The position numbers and the translations under genes are program-made. From GCA-2683135 sp964507445 (GTDB lineage: Bacteria; Planctomycetota; GCA-002687715), in NCBI GenBank assembly GCA_964507445.1, contig CAZDQF010000005.1, forward strand, positions 124,001 to 188,000: a stretch of DNA of 64,000 nucleotides, read 5' to 3'. Shown here in pieces: positions 24,796 to 33,814 of the stretch (within the stretch, counting starts at the first letter, position 1; the number at the start of each line of letters is the position of its first letter). The notes beneath the pieces were generated by a model. That model was not told the DNA's origin. It did no database searches and saw only the letters and a list, made by a program, of their open reading frames with translations.

Positions 24796-27700
24796 ATGAG
24801 GACTACTTGGATTTCCCTCGTCTTGCTCGCCGCTTCGGCACCGGGGCAGAGCCTCTCCCTGGGACTCGGCACCTCCAGCCCGTTCAGCTTCAACGGCGGC
24901 ACCGCTTCTCCGCCGGCGACCCTCATGAACGTGGTCCGCACGGAGCCCCTGGTGGTCACCCTGGACACCACCCCCACCATGCCCTCCTCGCCGCCGGCCC
25001 AGCTCGTGCCCAGGCCCGTGGCGCTCTACATAGGTCTCGATGACCCCACCCCCACCATGTTCCCGGAGGGGCTGGTCTACATCGACCTGAGCTCCACGGC
25101 GCCGCCTCCGGTCGTGCTCTTCGATTCTTTCTCGGACCCGTTCGCGCCCATGTTCGGGCCACCGCTGCAAGGCGCCTCCAACAACCTGACGCTGAACTTC
25201 GGGGCGTACCTGTTCGACCCGGTCTTCCCGCTCTGTCTCGGCGCGTCTCCACCCCAGACCCTGACGCTCCAGGCGGTCTGCGCGGACACCCCCGGGGTCG
25301 GCGTCGGCCTGATCCTCTCCAACCCGGTGCGGATGCAGCTCGTGGACCCCGAGACCCAGGGTCTCGGACCCACCATCACCGGCATCTCCCCCACGGAGGG
25401 GCCGGAGGCGGGCGGCACCACGGTCACGATCACGGGCACCAACTTCCTGGCTCAATCTGATTGGGTGAACTTCCCGCCGAGCCTCCGCTTCGGCTCTCAG
25501 CCCGTCACCCAATTCACCGTGGTGGACAACAACACGATCATCGCCGTCTCCCCGCCCACCGCCTTCCCGACCACGCCTCCGGCCACCGCCGCCTGCCGGG
25601 TCGATGTGGTGTACGTCAACAACCCCATGATCTCCTGCTCGGCGGCCGCCGCCGTCTCCCCCACACAGTTCCTCTACAAGACCGGGAACGCGCCCACCAT
25701 CACCGGATTCGACACCCCCAACGGCAGCCCCGAAGGTGGCTATGCGCGGCAACTGCAGGGCAGCTGGTTCCTGGACGGGTTGACGGTCACGTTCACCTCC
25801 CAGGCCAACCCGAGCCTCTCCGTGACCCTGACCGCGCCCACCGTCACCGCCGGGCCGGGCGGGACCACCGTGAACATCGCGGCCATGCCCGCGTTCTGCA
25901 CCGGTCCCGTGGACGTCCGGGTCGACAACTGCGATGACGAGGTGTCCAACACGGTCACCTACAACTACGACCCCATGCAGCCGACCCTGGCCTCGGGGAC
26001 GCCAACGGTCACGGCCCCTGCGGCCCTCGGCGGCGCCACGTTCGTCGCCATCAACGAGACCGGAACGAACCTCACCCTGAACGGCACCGACTACCTGCCG
26101 CCCTCGAGTCCGCTGGCCACGGCGTCGACCGTGATCCCAGGGGCGTTCTATCCCACGCGCCTGTTCGTGGACGGCGTCCTGGACCCTGGCGTCATCGCCC
26201 AGAACGGGGTCGCCATGAACGGCAACACCGCGCCGTTCTCCGCCACTTCGATCGCACGTCCGGAGCTGGGCTTCAAGGAGCTCCGGATCGAGAACCCGCC
26301 CTGCGTCAACACGGGCACCACCAACCCCATCTCCAATCCTCCGTGCGCGCCCGCGGCGCCGCCTTGCACGGCCGTGCTGCAGGACAGCAATCCCCCCGCG
26401 ATCACGGACATCTTCCCCGCCATCGCCGCCTCCACCGGGAACACCTACATCGAGATCCGAGGCGACAACTTCTTCTCCGTGCAGGCCGGGGTCACTAGCC
26501 AGGACTTCTCCAGCTTCGCCGGCCCGGGCGGCGGGGTCGCAGCGATCGACGCCACCCAGCTCGTGGTCCCCGCGGTCCAGTTCGGCGCCCGCTTCGCCGA
26601 GGAGGTGGAGATCATCAATCAGCAGACCCTGCGAGTGAAGGTACCCCAGGCCATCACGACGGCCGCCAGCTCCAGCGCAGCGCTGATCGTGCACAACCCG
26701 GATCTTCGATCCGTCACCAGCGCCGTGGCGTTCAAGTACGTCCCCCCGCTGACGGACCCGACGAGCCTGCTGGACCCCATGTTCCCGGAGCTGAACGGGG
26801 ACACCCTGACCATGCTCGCCCAGGGGATGGCTGGCGGACCGGCCACCATCCCGGTGCTCGGCAGCGGACCGCTGGCGGCTCCCGCCATCGCCGTGATCCG
26901 TAACCCCTCGCCCAATCGCGACCAGCTCCAGGATCCGCTGACTCCGCCGCCTGGAGAGACCTGGTCCTACGACTACGTGTTCCTGCTCAACACCCGCCTC
27001 CCGGGACCGACCCCAGGAGGGACTCGCCGCTTCGAGTTCAACCGGATCGACCTCCCGGAGACCATCGAGCTGCCCAGCGGCGGGTTCGCCTTCCTGCCTC
27101 CCATCGACCCCACCGTCCCGCCGCTGTTCGACCCCGCGTCGGAGGTGCCGATCCCGGCGAACACCAAGATCCGGGTGATCATCAAGGCGTTCGGTTTCTC
27201 ACTGGGAGCGGGCAACCGGCTCCAGTTCGACCCCACGGACAACCCGCCGCTCGTGCTCATGTCCCACGACGACCTGGTGGTGGACGCCATGATCGACTGC
27301 GCGGGTGACGCGTTCATGATCGAAGGCATGGTTGGTCAGGGCGGGGTCACCTTCGGCGGACCGTTCCGGGTGCGGGTCGACCGCACCATCCCCCCCGCCG
27401 GAGGCGGGCAGGGCGGCCGGGGAGGGGCGTGGTTCCCGGAAGACCTGGTCCAGCTACCAGGACCCAACTTCGGCGTCGGACCCGGCATCCTCGCCGGCAT
27501 GGATGGATTCCCGCCCCCCGGGCGGTTTGACGCCGCCACGCCAGGCAGCGTCGTCCTGACCGCCGGCACGGCAGGGATCGGCGCGGCCCCCATCGGCGTG
27601 CAGGCGGGCGCCGGCGGCGGGGCGGGGCACGTCACAGCGGGAGGCAACGGCGCCAGCGGGACGAGCCCGGGGGGCTTCGGTGGCCTGCCCTTCGGCAGCG

Positions 27701-28491
27701 TCACCAACTCCCTGCCCATCCCAACGCCGGGCACGCCCGCGGACGATCGGTTCGTCTTCGGTGACACCCCCACGGACCTGACCCGGTTCGCTGACGGGAC
27801 CGCGTTCACATCAGGACTCCTGTACGGCGGGTCGGGCGGCGCGGGTGGCGGCGGCGGCCTCGCCATCTTCATCCCCGCCCTCACCCTCGGCGGTCGCGGC
27901 GGCAACGGCGGCGGCTGCGTCGTCCTCATCAGCAATCGCCTGCTCGTCATCGAAGACGGCGGCACGGTGCTGGCCCAGGGCGAACGGGGACAGCTCGGAG
28001 TCGATGCGTTCCCGGTCTACAACAGCGACCCCGTCATCCCGGTCAACCTGCCCGGGGCCGGCGGGAGCGGCTCCGGAGGGACCGTCCTCGGTCTCGCCAT
28101 CGCCAACGTCTGCTTCGCCTACGCCGCCCCCGGGGTCTGCGCCCCTGGCGTTCCCGGGAACGTGCCGTGGCCCATTCCGGCCCCACCCCCCGGGACCTCG
28201 GAGGAGGACATCCTGCGCCAGGTGGATGTGTCGGGCGCACCCAGCGGCCCCCAGATCTCACCGGAGGGGCTGGGCGACCCCGGGTGCCCAGCGGGAGGAG
28301 GGTCCGGTGACGGTCGGGTCCGTTTCGCTATCAGTTCCCAGTCCCCGTACGTCGCCGACTTCACCACGAGGCTGGATCAACTCTTCGACAACATGCCGGG
28401 GGTCTTCTACCCGATGCCCCCGAACCCCCTCATGGGGCCGGTGACAACGCCCAGTTATCCTCTGGGTTACTACACCTTTCCCCAACCCTGA
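24796..28491 (+). CDS. large secreted IPT/TIG protein with glycine-rich C-terminus, paralogue of the preceding gene
   Basis: The ATG at 24796 is preceded by AGGGAG at 7 bases and starts a signal peptide (ISLVLLAASAPGQ); an in-frame ATG 18 bases earlier has no ribosome binding site. 1231 residues: an N-terminal beta domain, IPT/TIG repeats (GGTTVTITGTNFLAQ, GGYARQLQGSWFLDGL, GNTYIEIRGDNFF), a parallel-beta-helix-like part (VVDAMIDCAGDAFMIEGM) and a long Gly/Pro-rich tail with GGAGGGGG segments. Domain order and wording match the upstream gene, so the pair arose by duplication. Likely surface or extracellular matrix protein; no enzymatic motif seen. Confidence 0.75.
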   Translation: MRTTWISLVLLAASAPGQSLSLGLGTSSPFSFNGGTASPPATLMNVVRTEPLVVTLDTTPTMPSSPPAQLVPRPVALYIGLDDPTPTMFPEGLVYIDLSSTAPPPVVLFDSFSDPFAPMFGPPLQGASNNLTLNFGAYLFDPVFPLCLGASPPQTLTLQAVCADTPGVGVGLILSNPVRMQLVDPETQGLGPTITGISPTEGPEAGGTTVTITGTNFLAQSDWVNFPPSLRFGSQPVTQFTVVDNNTIIAVSPPTAFPTTPPATAACRVDVVYVNNPMISCSAAAAVSPTQFLYKTGNAPTITGFDTPNGSPEGGYARQLQGSWFLDGLTVTFTSQANPSLSVTLTAPTVTAGPGGTTVNIAAMPAFCTGPVDVRVDNCDDEVSNTVTYNYDPMQPTLASGTPTVTAPAALGGATFVAINETGTNLTLNGTDYLPPSSPLATASTVIPGAFYPTRLFVDGVLDPGVIAQNGVAMNGNTAPFSATSIARPELGFKELRIENPPCVNTGTTNPISNPPCAPAAPPCTAVLQDSNPPAITDIFPAIAASTGNTYIEIRGDNFFSVQAGVTSQDFSSFAGPGGGVAAIDATQLVVPAVQFGARFAEEVEIINQQTLRVKVPQAITTAASSSAALIVHNPDLRSVTSAVAFKYVPPLTDPTSLLDPMFPELNGDTLTMLAQGMAGGPATIPVLGSGPLAAPAIAVIRNPSPNRDQLQDPLTPPPGETWSYDYVFLLNTRLPGPTPGGTRRFEFNRIDLPETIELPSGGFAFLPPIDPTVPPLFDPASEVPIPANTKIRVIIKAFGFSLGAGNRLQFDPTDNPPLVLMSHDDLVVDAMIDCAGDAFMIEGMVGQGGVTFGGPFRVRVDRTIPPAGGGQGGRGGAWFPEDLVQLPGPNFGVGPGILAGMDGFPPPGRFDAATPGSVVLTAGTAGIGAAPIGVQAGAGGGAGHVTAGGNGASGTSPGGFGGLPFGSVTNSLPIPTPGTPADDRFVFGDTPTDLTRFADGTAFTSGLLYGGSGGAGGGGGLAIFIPALTLGGRGGNGGGCVVLISNRLLVIEDGGTVLAQGERGQLGVDAFPVYNSDPVIPVNLPGAGGSGSGGTVLGLAIANVCFAYAAPGVCAPGVPGNVPWPIPAPPPGTSEEDILRQVDVSGAPSGPQISPEGLGDPGCPAGGGSGDGRVRFAISSQSPYVADFTTRLDQLFDNMPGVFYPMPPNPLMGPVTTPSYPLGYYTFPQP

Positions 28492-28543
28492 CAACGAGTT
28501 CGGCCTGGAACCTCCGCCGGGGACCGGGATATCATGGTTCAGT

Positions 28544-28611
28544 CGACTCGCGTCTGTCGCAGGGTATGATCCATCAGGCTCCGAGCCTGCGAGCTGTCGC
28601 TGGTCGAGTCG
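28544..28611. repeat. nested inverted repeats in the IPT/TIG - FG-GAP intergenic region
   Basis: Outer arms CGACTCG (28544-28550) and CGAGTCG (28605-28611) enclose GCAGG (28559-28563)/CCTGC (28586-28590) and a near-perfect palindrome CAGGCTC-C-GAGCCTG (28575-28589). The arms could fold in RNA or form a protein-binding dyad in DNA. There is no U-run, so it is not a standard terminator. It lies within the 197 bases between the second IPT/TIG gene and the FG-GAP gene. Confidence 0.35.
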
Positions 28612-28688
28612 CGAATCGCCGTCAACGGGATAGAGGGGCTGTGCTGTAGGACGCCCCCTGACCCATCACCTCAAGCGCGGAGACTGCC

Positions 28689-30695
28689 ATGGCCCGCGCC
28701 ATGCTCATAGCTCTCGCCATCGTCACCTCGGTCCCGGGTCAGACTATGCTGACTCCGGCCTTCGAGGCCTACCTCCCTGGTGACCCTGATAACTCCACAC
28801 TGCTGATCGTCCAGCCGTCCCGCCACGGTGATGTGATCATCCACCCCAAGTTCACCGGGGAGACCGGGTGGCAGGCGGTGCCTGCCATCAGCCTCTATGG
28901 TCGCTACGAGATGGACAACCAGTCCATGCAGACGTCTTTCGTCAGCCTGGACCCGGTCAACCATCTCATGTGGCCCAACCCCTACGCTCTTGTCCCCCCG
29001 TGGCTGATGACCGTGGGCCCCCTGGTGGCCGGCCAGTTCACGCCGTGGACGCCCGTCCTCTACAGCTCCCCGTTGTTCGATGAGTTGACGTACTACTTCA
29101 ACCTCGCAGCCATCGACTACGCCGGCAACGGCGTGTATCAGCTCGCCATCTCCAACGGTGGCGCCGCCGTCAACACCGAAGGACGCGGCTCGGAGCTGGG
29201 CACGTCCCCAGCCATCGGTCCGGCCAAGATGGGCGAAGCCCTCGCCGTGGGCGACTTCAACAACGACGGCATCGACGACCTGGCGGTGGGAGCACCGCAG
29301 GACGTGGCCGGAGGGTTCGCTGGCGCAGGGCGCGTGTACATCTACCTCGGCACCCCTCGCCAGGGCGGCGCCCCAGGCGGGTTGCACGACGTGCCCTTCT
29401 TCATCGAAGAGCCCGATATGACCGCGATCCCGCTGGTCGGAATCGGCGAGAACCCGGGGCCCTACTCCGGAGCGCGGTTCGGCGGCGCCGTCGCCGCGGG
29501 AGACCTGGACGGCGACGGAGCGGACGAGCTGGTCATCGGTGTACCCCAGGGAGACGGCGTGGCCGGCGAGATCAACCAGGGCGAGGCTTACGTCTATCGC
29601 TCCCTGGATGTAACGCTGAGCGGCCTCTCGCTCCCCGCGACACCCACCCTCCTGCCCGTTCAGGCGACGGACATCACTCAGGTACGCCCGGTGATCGAGC
29701 GTACGGAAGCCCAGTTCGGGATGCGGATCGCCTGCGGAGACCTGGACGGAGACCAGGTCGCCGATCTGGTGGTGGCCGCTCCGACCCTGGACAACTCCCT
29801 CGCACCCGCTGATCAGCGAGTGGGCGCGGCGTACCTGTTCAAGGGCCCCCTCGGCCCTGCCAGCTTCGTCACGGAGGACGAGCTGCTCCAGGACCCGACG
29901 CCCTCTGCGGACCAACAGTTCGGCACCAGTCTCCTCATGGCCAATCTGGACGCGGACCCGGAGCTGGAGCTTCTCGTAGGGGTCCCCGGAGACGACACCG
30001 CCGGCGAGGTCGCCGCCGGGAAGCTCTCGGTCTGGTCCTACGCTCCCACAGGCTCCGTTGAAGACACGGTGATCCTGCATCCCAGCCCCGCGTTCGCAGC
30101 CAACCTCGGCGTCTCCGTGGCGGTGGGAGATCTGGATGGCGACGGCATGATGGACGTGGTCGCAGGCTCCAACGAAGACGTCGCCATAGTTGGCGCTCCG
30201 GGCGCCATGGCAGACGACGCGGGCGCCGCGTACATCTTCCGTGGCCCCCTCACCGGACCCACCGCAGAGGTCCTCACCACCCCCTCAGGTCCCCAGTCCT
30301 TCCAGCGCTTCGGCAGCGCGTTGCTGGTGGCGGACCTCAACTCCGACGGCTACGACGACATCGCCGCAGCCGCCCCCGGAAGCACGGTCGGCGGGATGCC
30401 CTTCGGGGGCAACGTGTTCGTCTACTTCGGCGGGCCCAACACCACCTTCAACGACAGCTTCCGCCAACTTCACCTGAAGTCGGACACGCCGTCGCTGTAC
30501 GGGTTGTTCGGCATGACCATGGCTGCTGGCGACTTTGCCGGCGTGGGCGTCAACGACCTGATCTGCGCCGAACCCCTCGCCACGGGCACAGGGGGACCGG
30601 GTAGCGGCCGGGTGGTCTACTACACGGACCTCCTTCATCGGGAAGACAACCTGACCCGAACCCAGGTGCTCAGCGGCGTCACACCCAATCCATAA
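28689..30695 (+). CDS. secreted FG-GAP/integrin-alpha-like beta-propeller protein
   Basis: 668 residues with a signal peptide (1 to about 18, ending SVPGQ) and a GGAG ribosome binding site before the ATG. A small N-terminal beta domain is followed by at least six FG-GAP repeats, each with the Ca-binding loop pattern DxDxDGxxD: DFNNDGIDDL, DLDGDGADEL, DLDGDQVADL, DLDGDGMMDV and DLNSDGYDDI, spaced about 60-80 residues. Together they should form an extracellular seven-bladed propeller like the integrin alpha subunit head. Probable role in surface adhesion or protein interaction, perhaps with the two IPT/TIG proteins encoded upstream. A strong terminator follows. Confidence 0.85.
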   Translation: MARAMLIALAIVTSVPGQTMLTPAFEAYLPGDPDNSTLLIVQPSRHGDVIIHPKFTGETGWQAVPAISLYGRYEMDNQSMQTSFVSLDPVNHLMWPNPYALVPPWLMTVGPLVAGQFTPWTPVLYSSPLFDELTYYFNLAAIDYAGNGVYQLAISNGGAAVNTEGRGSELGTSPAIGPAKMGEALAVGDFNNDGIDDLAVGAPQDVAGGFAGAGRVYIYLGTPRQGGAPGGLHDVPFFIEEPDMTAIPLVGIGENPGPYSGARFGGAVAAGDLDGDGADELVIGVPQGDGVAGEINQGEAYVYRSLDVTLSGLSLPATPTLLPVQATDITQVRPVIERTEAQFGMRIACGDLDGDQVADLVVAAPTLDNSLAPADQRVGAAYLFKGPLGPASFVTEDELLQDPTPSADQQFGTSLLMANLDADPELELLVGVPGDDTAGEVAAGKLSVWSYAPTGSVEDTVILHPSPAFAANLGVSVAVGDLDGDGMMDVVAGSNEDVAIVGAPGAMADDAGAAYIFRGPLTGPTAEVLTTPSGPQSFQRFGSALLVADLNSDGYDDIAAAAPGSTVGGMPFGGNVFVYFGGPNTTFNDSFRQLHLKSDTPSLYGLFGMTMAAGDFAGVGVNDLICAEPLATGTGGPGSGRVVYYTDLLHREDNLTRTQVLSGVTPNP

Positions 30696-30723
30696 GACAC
30701 GACGTCTTCGACCGACAAGAAAA

Positions 30724-30753
30724 GCCGCCGTCCCCCGAAAGGGACGGCGGCTA
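30724..30753. terminator. bidirectional intrinsic terminator
   Basis: Perfect 12-bp stem (AGCCGCCGTCCC at 30724-30735 with its complement at 30742-30753) and a 6-base loop. It is followed by ATTTTCTT on the + strand and mirrored by an A-rich run (AAGAAAA) on the left, so it can end transcription of both the FG-GAP gene and the converging heme operon. Confidence 0.85.
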
Positions 30754-30903
30754 TTTTCTTCTCGATTTCGTGTGGTGCCCGCGACGAACACCGCGTTCGA
30801 GATCGTGCTTTCCAGCTTTCTCTGATGGGCTCCTCCGCCCAGCACGCGGAGTGCGGGAATCGTCCCAGATCACCAATTACGGATCAAGGGTCCGGGAAGA
30901 AAC

Positions 30904-32190
30904 TCAGCAAGCCAGGGCACCTCGTGCAGCCTCCAGCACCTCGTCGAGGGCGTCCGTATCGTGCGCGAAGGACAGGAACCAGGCTTCAAAAGGAGACGGC
31001 GGCAGCATGACCCCGTTCTCCAACATGCACGCAAAAAACCGGGTGAATCGCGCCCGATCGCTGGCCATCACATCACCGAGAGACCGCACCGGTCCGTCCG
31101 TGAAGTAGAGGCACATCATGGAGCCCTGCCGGTTGATGGCGGCCGGGACGGACAGATCCGAAAGAACGGCAGCGAGCCCAGCCTCCAGATGGGCGCCCGC
31201 GTCCTCCAGGGCGTCCCACACCCCGGGCCGATCCAACGCCTCGAGGGCTGCCAATCCCGCCGCGACAGCCAACGGATTGCCGGAGAGGGTGCCCGCCTGA
31301 TACATGTCACCAGCCGGAGAAACGTGGGCCATCAGATCAGCCCGCCCCCCATAGGCCCCGACGGGCAATCCCCCACCGATGACCTTCCCCAGGGTGGTGA
31401 GATCCGGCATGACGCCACAGACCTCCTGATAGCCTCCGCGCGAAACGCGGAAGCCGGTCATCACTTCATCGAAGACCAGGAGCGCTCCATGGTGGTCGCA
31501 CAGCTCTCGCAGACCCTCGAGGAAGCCCGCGTCCGGAAGTACGCACCCCATGTTCCCCGCCACCGGCTCGACGAACACCGCCGCCACGTCACCCTCACGT
31601 TCGCTGAAGCAGCGCCTCACCGACTCCAGGTCGTTGTACTCAGCCACCAGGGTGTCTGCCACGACGTTGGGCGGGACCCCCGGAGAGTCCGGCGCACCGT
31701 GGGTCAACGCCCCGGACCCGGCCTTGACCAGGAAGGCGTCACCGTGCCCGTGGTAGCAACCGTTGAACTTGATGAACGCGCTGCGACCCGTCGCTGCCCG
31801 AGCCAGACGGAGCGCGGACATGGTGGCCTCCGTGCCGGAGTTCACGAGACGAACGCACTCGACGGACGGGACCCGTTCGCAGATCGCCTCCGCCAGATTG
31901 ATCTCAGCCTCGGTGGGGGCGCCGAACGCCGTGCCGCGTTCCAGGGCCGCGCTCACTGCCGCGACCACATCCGGGTGACCATGGCCGAGGATCATGGGCC
32001 CATAGGACAACACCATGTCCACGAATTGATTGCCGTCCGCGTCCACCACGCGACAGCCCTCGGCCCTCTGCACAAACGGCGGGGTCCCCCCGACGCTCCT
32101 GTAAGCCCGCACCGGACTGTTCACCCCCCCGGGGATCGATCGGCTGGCGCGCGCCAGCAGGGTCTCGCTGGTGTTCAGGTCCAGGGTCAT
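30904..32190 (-). CDS. hemL: glutamate-1-semialdehyde 2,1-aminomutase
   Basis: 428 residues, the normal length. PLP-dependent enzyme that converts glutamate 1-semialdehyde to 5-aminolevulinate, the second step of the C5 heme pathway. Signatures: SIPGGVNSPVRAYRSVGG near the N-terminus, FVDMVLSYGPMILGH, NSGTEATMSALRLAR (phosphate binding), FDEVMTGFRVS and the lysine in TTLGKVIGGGLPVGAYGG that forms the Schiff base. It is the last gene of the heme operon, 29 bases after hemD, with AAGG before the ATG as a likely ribosome binding site. Confidence 0.97.
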   Translation of the reverse strand: MTLDLNTSETLLARASRSIPGGVNSPVRAYRSVGGTPPFVQRAEGCRVVDADGNQFVDMVLSYGPMILGHGHPDVVAAVSAALERGTAFGAPTEAEINLAEAICERVPSVECVRLVNSGTEATMSALRLARAATGRSAFIKFNGCYHGHGDAFLVKAGSGALTHGAPDSPGVPPNVVADTLVAEYNDLESVRRCFSEREGDVAAVFVEPVAGNMGCVLPDAGFLEGLRELCDHHGALLVFDEVMTGFRVSRGGYQEVCGVMPDLTTLGKVIGGGLPVGAYGGRADLMAHVSPAGDMYQAGTLSGNPLAVAAGLAALEALDRPGVWDALEDAGAHLEAGLAAVLSDLSVPAAINRQGSMMCLYFTDGPVRSLGDVMASDRARFTRFFACMLENGVMLPPSPFEAWFLSFAHDTDALDEVLEAARGALAC

Positions 32191-32219
32191 GGCTGACCTT
32201 AGCGAGGGGGCGGGATCGG

Positions 32220-32900
32220 CTAAAGCCCGCAGCCGGCGGAAGCCACACCGGCCAACGCCGCAACAGTCGGCGCCGGCGCCACCTGAACCACCTGGAAACC
32301 CGCCTCCCGCAGGGCCGCTCCGGTGGTCTCACCGATGGCGCCGCAGACCAGCCCAGGACGCGCCTGGTCCAGCCAGTCGGCTGTGGCGCAGGCGACCAGG
32401 GCCTGGACCGAGCTGGGACTGGTGAAGGCCGCCCCCGTCAGGTCGGACAGCGCCGCATCCCGCTCGTCATGGGGGGGCCGGCGCAGGATCGTCTGGTACA
32501 CCACCAGCTCACGCATGGGGAGCCTGGCTGAGGCCAGTCGCTGACCCAGCGTAGGCAACGCACGATCACCGGTGAGCCACAGACACAGGGGTGGCGCCGC
32601 GGCGACCACCACCTCGGCCACGGCGGCGGCGTTGGGCAGGTCCTCACCGACGGCGATCACTCTCCGACCCTGGGGACCGCCGCACGACGCCAGCGCGGCG
32701 GCGCCGCGAGGGCTGGTGATGATGACCATGCTCCCGGCCGGGGACGACCCGATGGTCTCCGCGACCGCGGCCGCATCCGGGCCCTCCGCGAACTCCAGGA
32801 GTGGCATGGGGACCGGCTCGCACCCCCGGACCCGGAGCGCGTCGCAGAGTTCATCCGCGGTGTCCGCGGCGCGGGTCACCAGGACCCTGGGACCGGTCAA
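32220..32900 (-). CDS. hemD: uroporphyrinogen-III synthase
   Basis: 226 residues. Closes the linear hydroxymethylbilane with inversion of ring D to give uroporphyrinogen III. The family is poorly conserved; recognisable features are the two-lobed pattern, the start VLVTRAADTADELCDAL, the internal IITSPRGAAAL, GAAFTSPSSVQALV and the late GETTGAALREAGFQVV. It begins with TTG, which overlaps the hemC stop as TTGA, so it is translated by coupling to hemC. Position directly after hemC is the usual order. Confidence 0.9.
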   Translation of the reverse strand: MTGPRVLVTRAADTADELCDALRVRGCEPVPMPLLEFAEGPDAAAVAETIGSSPAGSMVIITSPRGAAALASCGGPQGRRVIAVGEDLPNAAAVAEVVVAAAPPLCLWLTGDRALPTLGQRLASARLPMRELVVYQTILRRPPHDERDAALSDLTGAAFTSPSSVQALVACATADWLDQARPGLVCGAIGETTGAALREAGFQVVQVAPAPTVAALAGVASAGCGL

Positions 32901-33814
32901 GAGGTCTCCCCGCGCATGAGACCGTGGGCTCCCTGTGCGATCAACCGCTCCGCCAGGGCGACCCCGAGCTGTTCCGCCTGCGCGACGTCCCCGGATTCCT
33001 CTCCGTCAAGGCAGGCGACGCCGTCCGGTTCCAGCACGCGAGCGCGCAGTCGCAGTCGCTCCCCATCCACGGTGGCGTGGGCAGCGGCGGAGACATTGCA
33101 CCCGCCGCCGAGGGTCCTGAGCCAGGCTCGCTCCGCCAGAGCGCAGGCATGAGTGACGGCATCGTCCGCGGCCCGGAGCAGGTCCCTGGTGCGAGCGTCG
33201 TCCGCCCGGCAGGTCACACCGACGATCCCCTGAGAGACGGCTGGCAACATGACATCCGGATGGATGACCTCCGAGATGCGCTGATCGAGCCCCAGCCTGG
33301 TCAAGCCGGCCCGCGCCAGGATGAGCGCGTCCGCGTCACCCGCGTCCAACTTGGCCAGGCGGGTGTCTACGTTGCCGCGGATCTGGACCACCTCCAGGTC
33401 TCGCCGCGCGCGGCGCAGCTGCGCCCGACGGCGGAGGCTCCCCGTGGCCACCCGCGCGCCCTCAGGGAGGCTGGCCACGGTCTGGTCACCTGGAGCCACC
33501 AAGGCGTCTTCCACGAACCCGCGCTCGAGGACCATGCCCAGGTGGATGCTCTCCGGCAGGGTCGTGACCTGATCCTTGAGGCTGTGCACCGCCACGTCCG
33601 CGTCCCCCGCAGACACCACCGCGTCCACCTCCTTGGTGAAGACTCCGGTAGCGGAGAGGGCCTCCAGGGGACGATCCTGAACGCGATCCCCGGTGGTCTT
33701 CACCACGCTGATCACGACCTCGTGATCCGGGTGACATGCCTGCAGACGGCGCTTGACTTCTTCCGCCTGCCACAGCGCCAGAGCGCTTCCCCGGGTGGCG
33801 ATGGTAAGGGTCAT
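32897..33814 (-). CDS. hemC: hydroxymethylbilane synthase (porphobilinogen deaminase)
   Basis: 305 residues starting at the ATG that overlaps the hemA stop (ATGA). Condenses four porphobilinogens into hydroxymethylbilane. Motifs: IATRGSALALWQAEEV, VHSLKDQVTTLP, ATGSLRRRAQLRRARRDL, QIRGNVDTRLAKL, and LGGGCNVSAAAH whose cysteine carries the dipyrromethane cofactor. The frame is open upstream of this ATG, inside hemA, without coding character. Translational overlaps with both hemA and hemD give fixed stoichiometry. Confidence 0.97.
   Translation of the reverse strand: MTLTIATRGSALALWQAEEVKRRLQACHPDHEVVISVVKTTGDRVQDRPLEALSATGVFTKEVDAVVSAGDADVAVHSLKDQVTTLPESIHLGMVLERGFVEDALVAPGDQTVASLPEGARVATGSLRRRAQLRRARRDLEVVQIRGNVDTRLAKLDAGDADALILARAGLTRLGLDQRISEVIHPDVMLPAVSQGIVGVTCRADDARTRDLLRAADDAVTHACALAERAWLRTLGGGCNVSAAAHATVDGERLRLRARVLEPDGVACLDGEESGDVAQAEQLGVALAERLIAQGAHGLMRGETS

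Noticed and set aside
32196..32201. TAAGGT before hemL as a leaderless -10 element
   Set aside because: It lies inside a transcribed operon and its AAGG fits better as a ribosome binding site; spacing of five bases is also too short.
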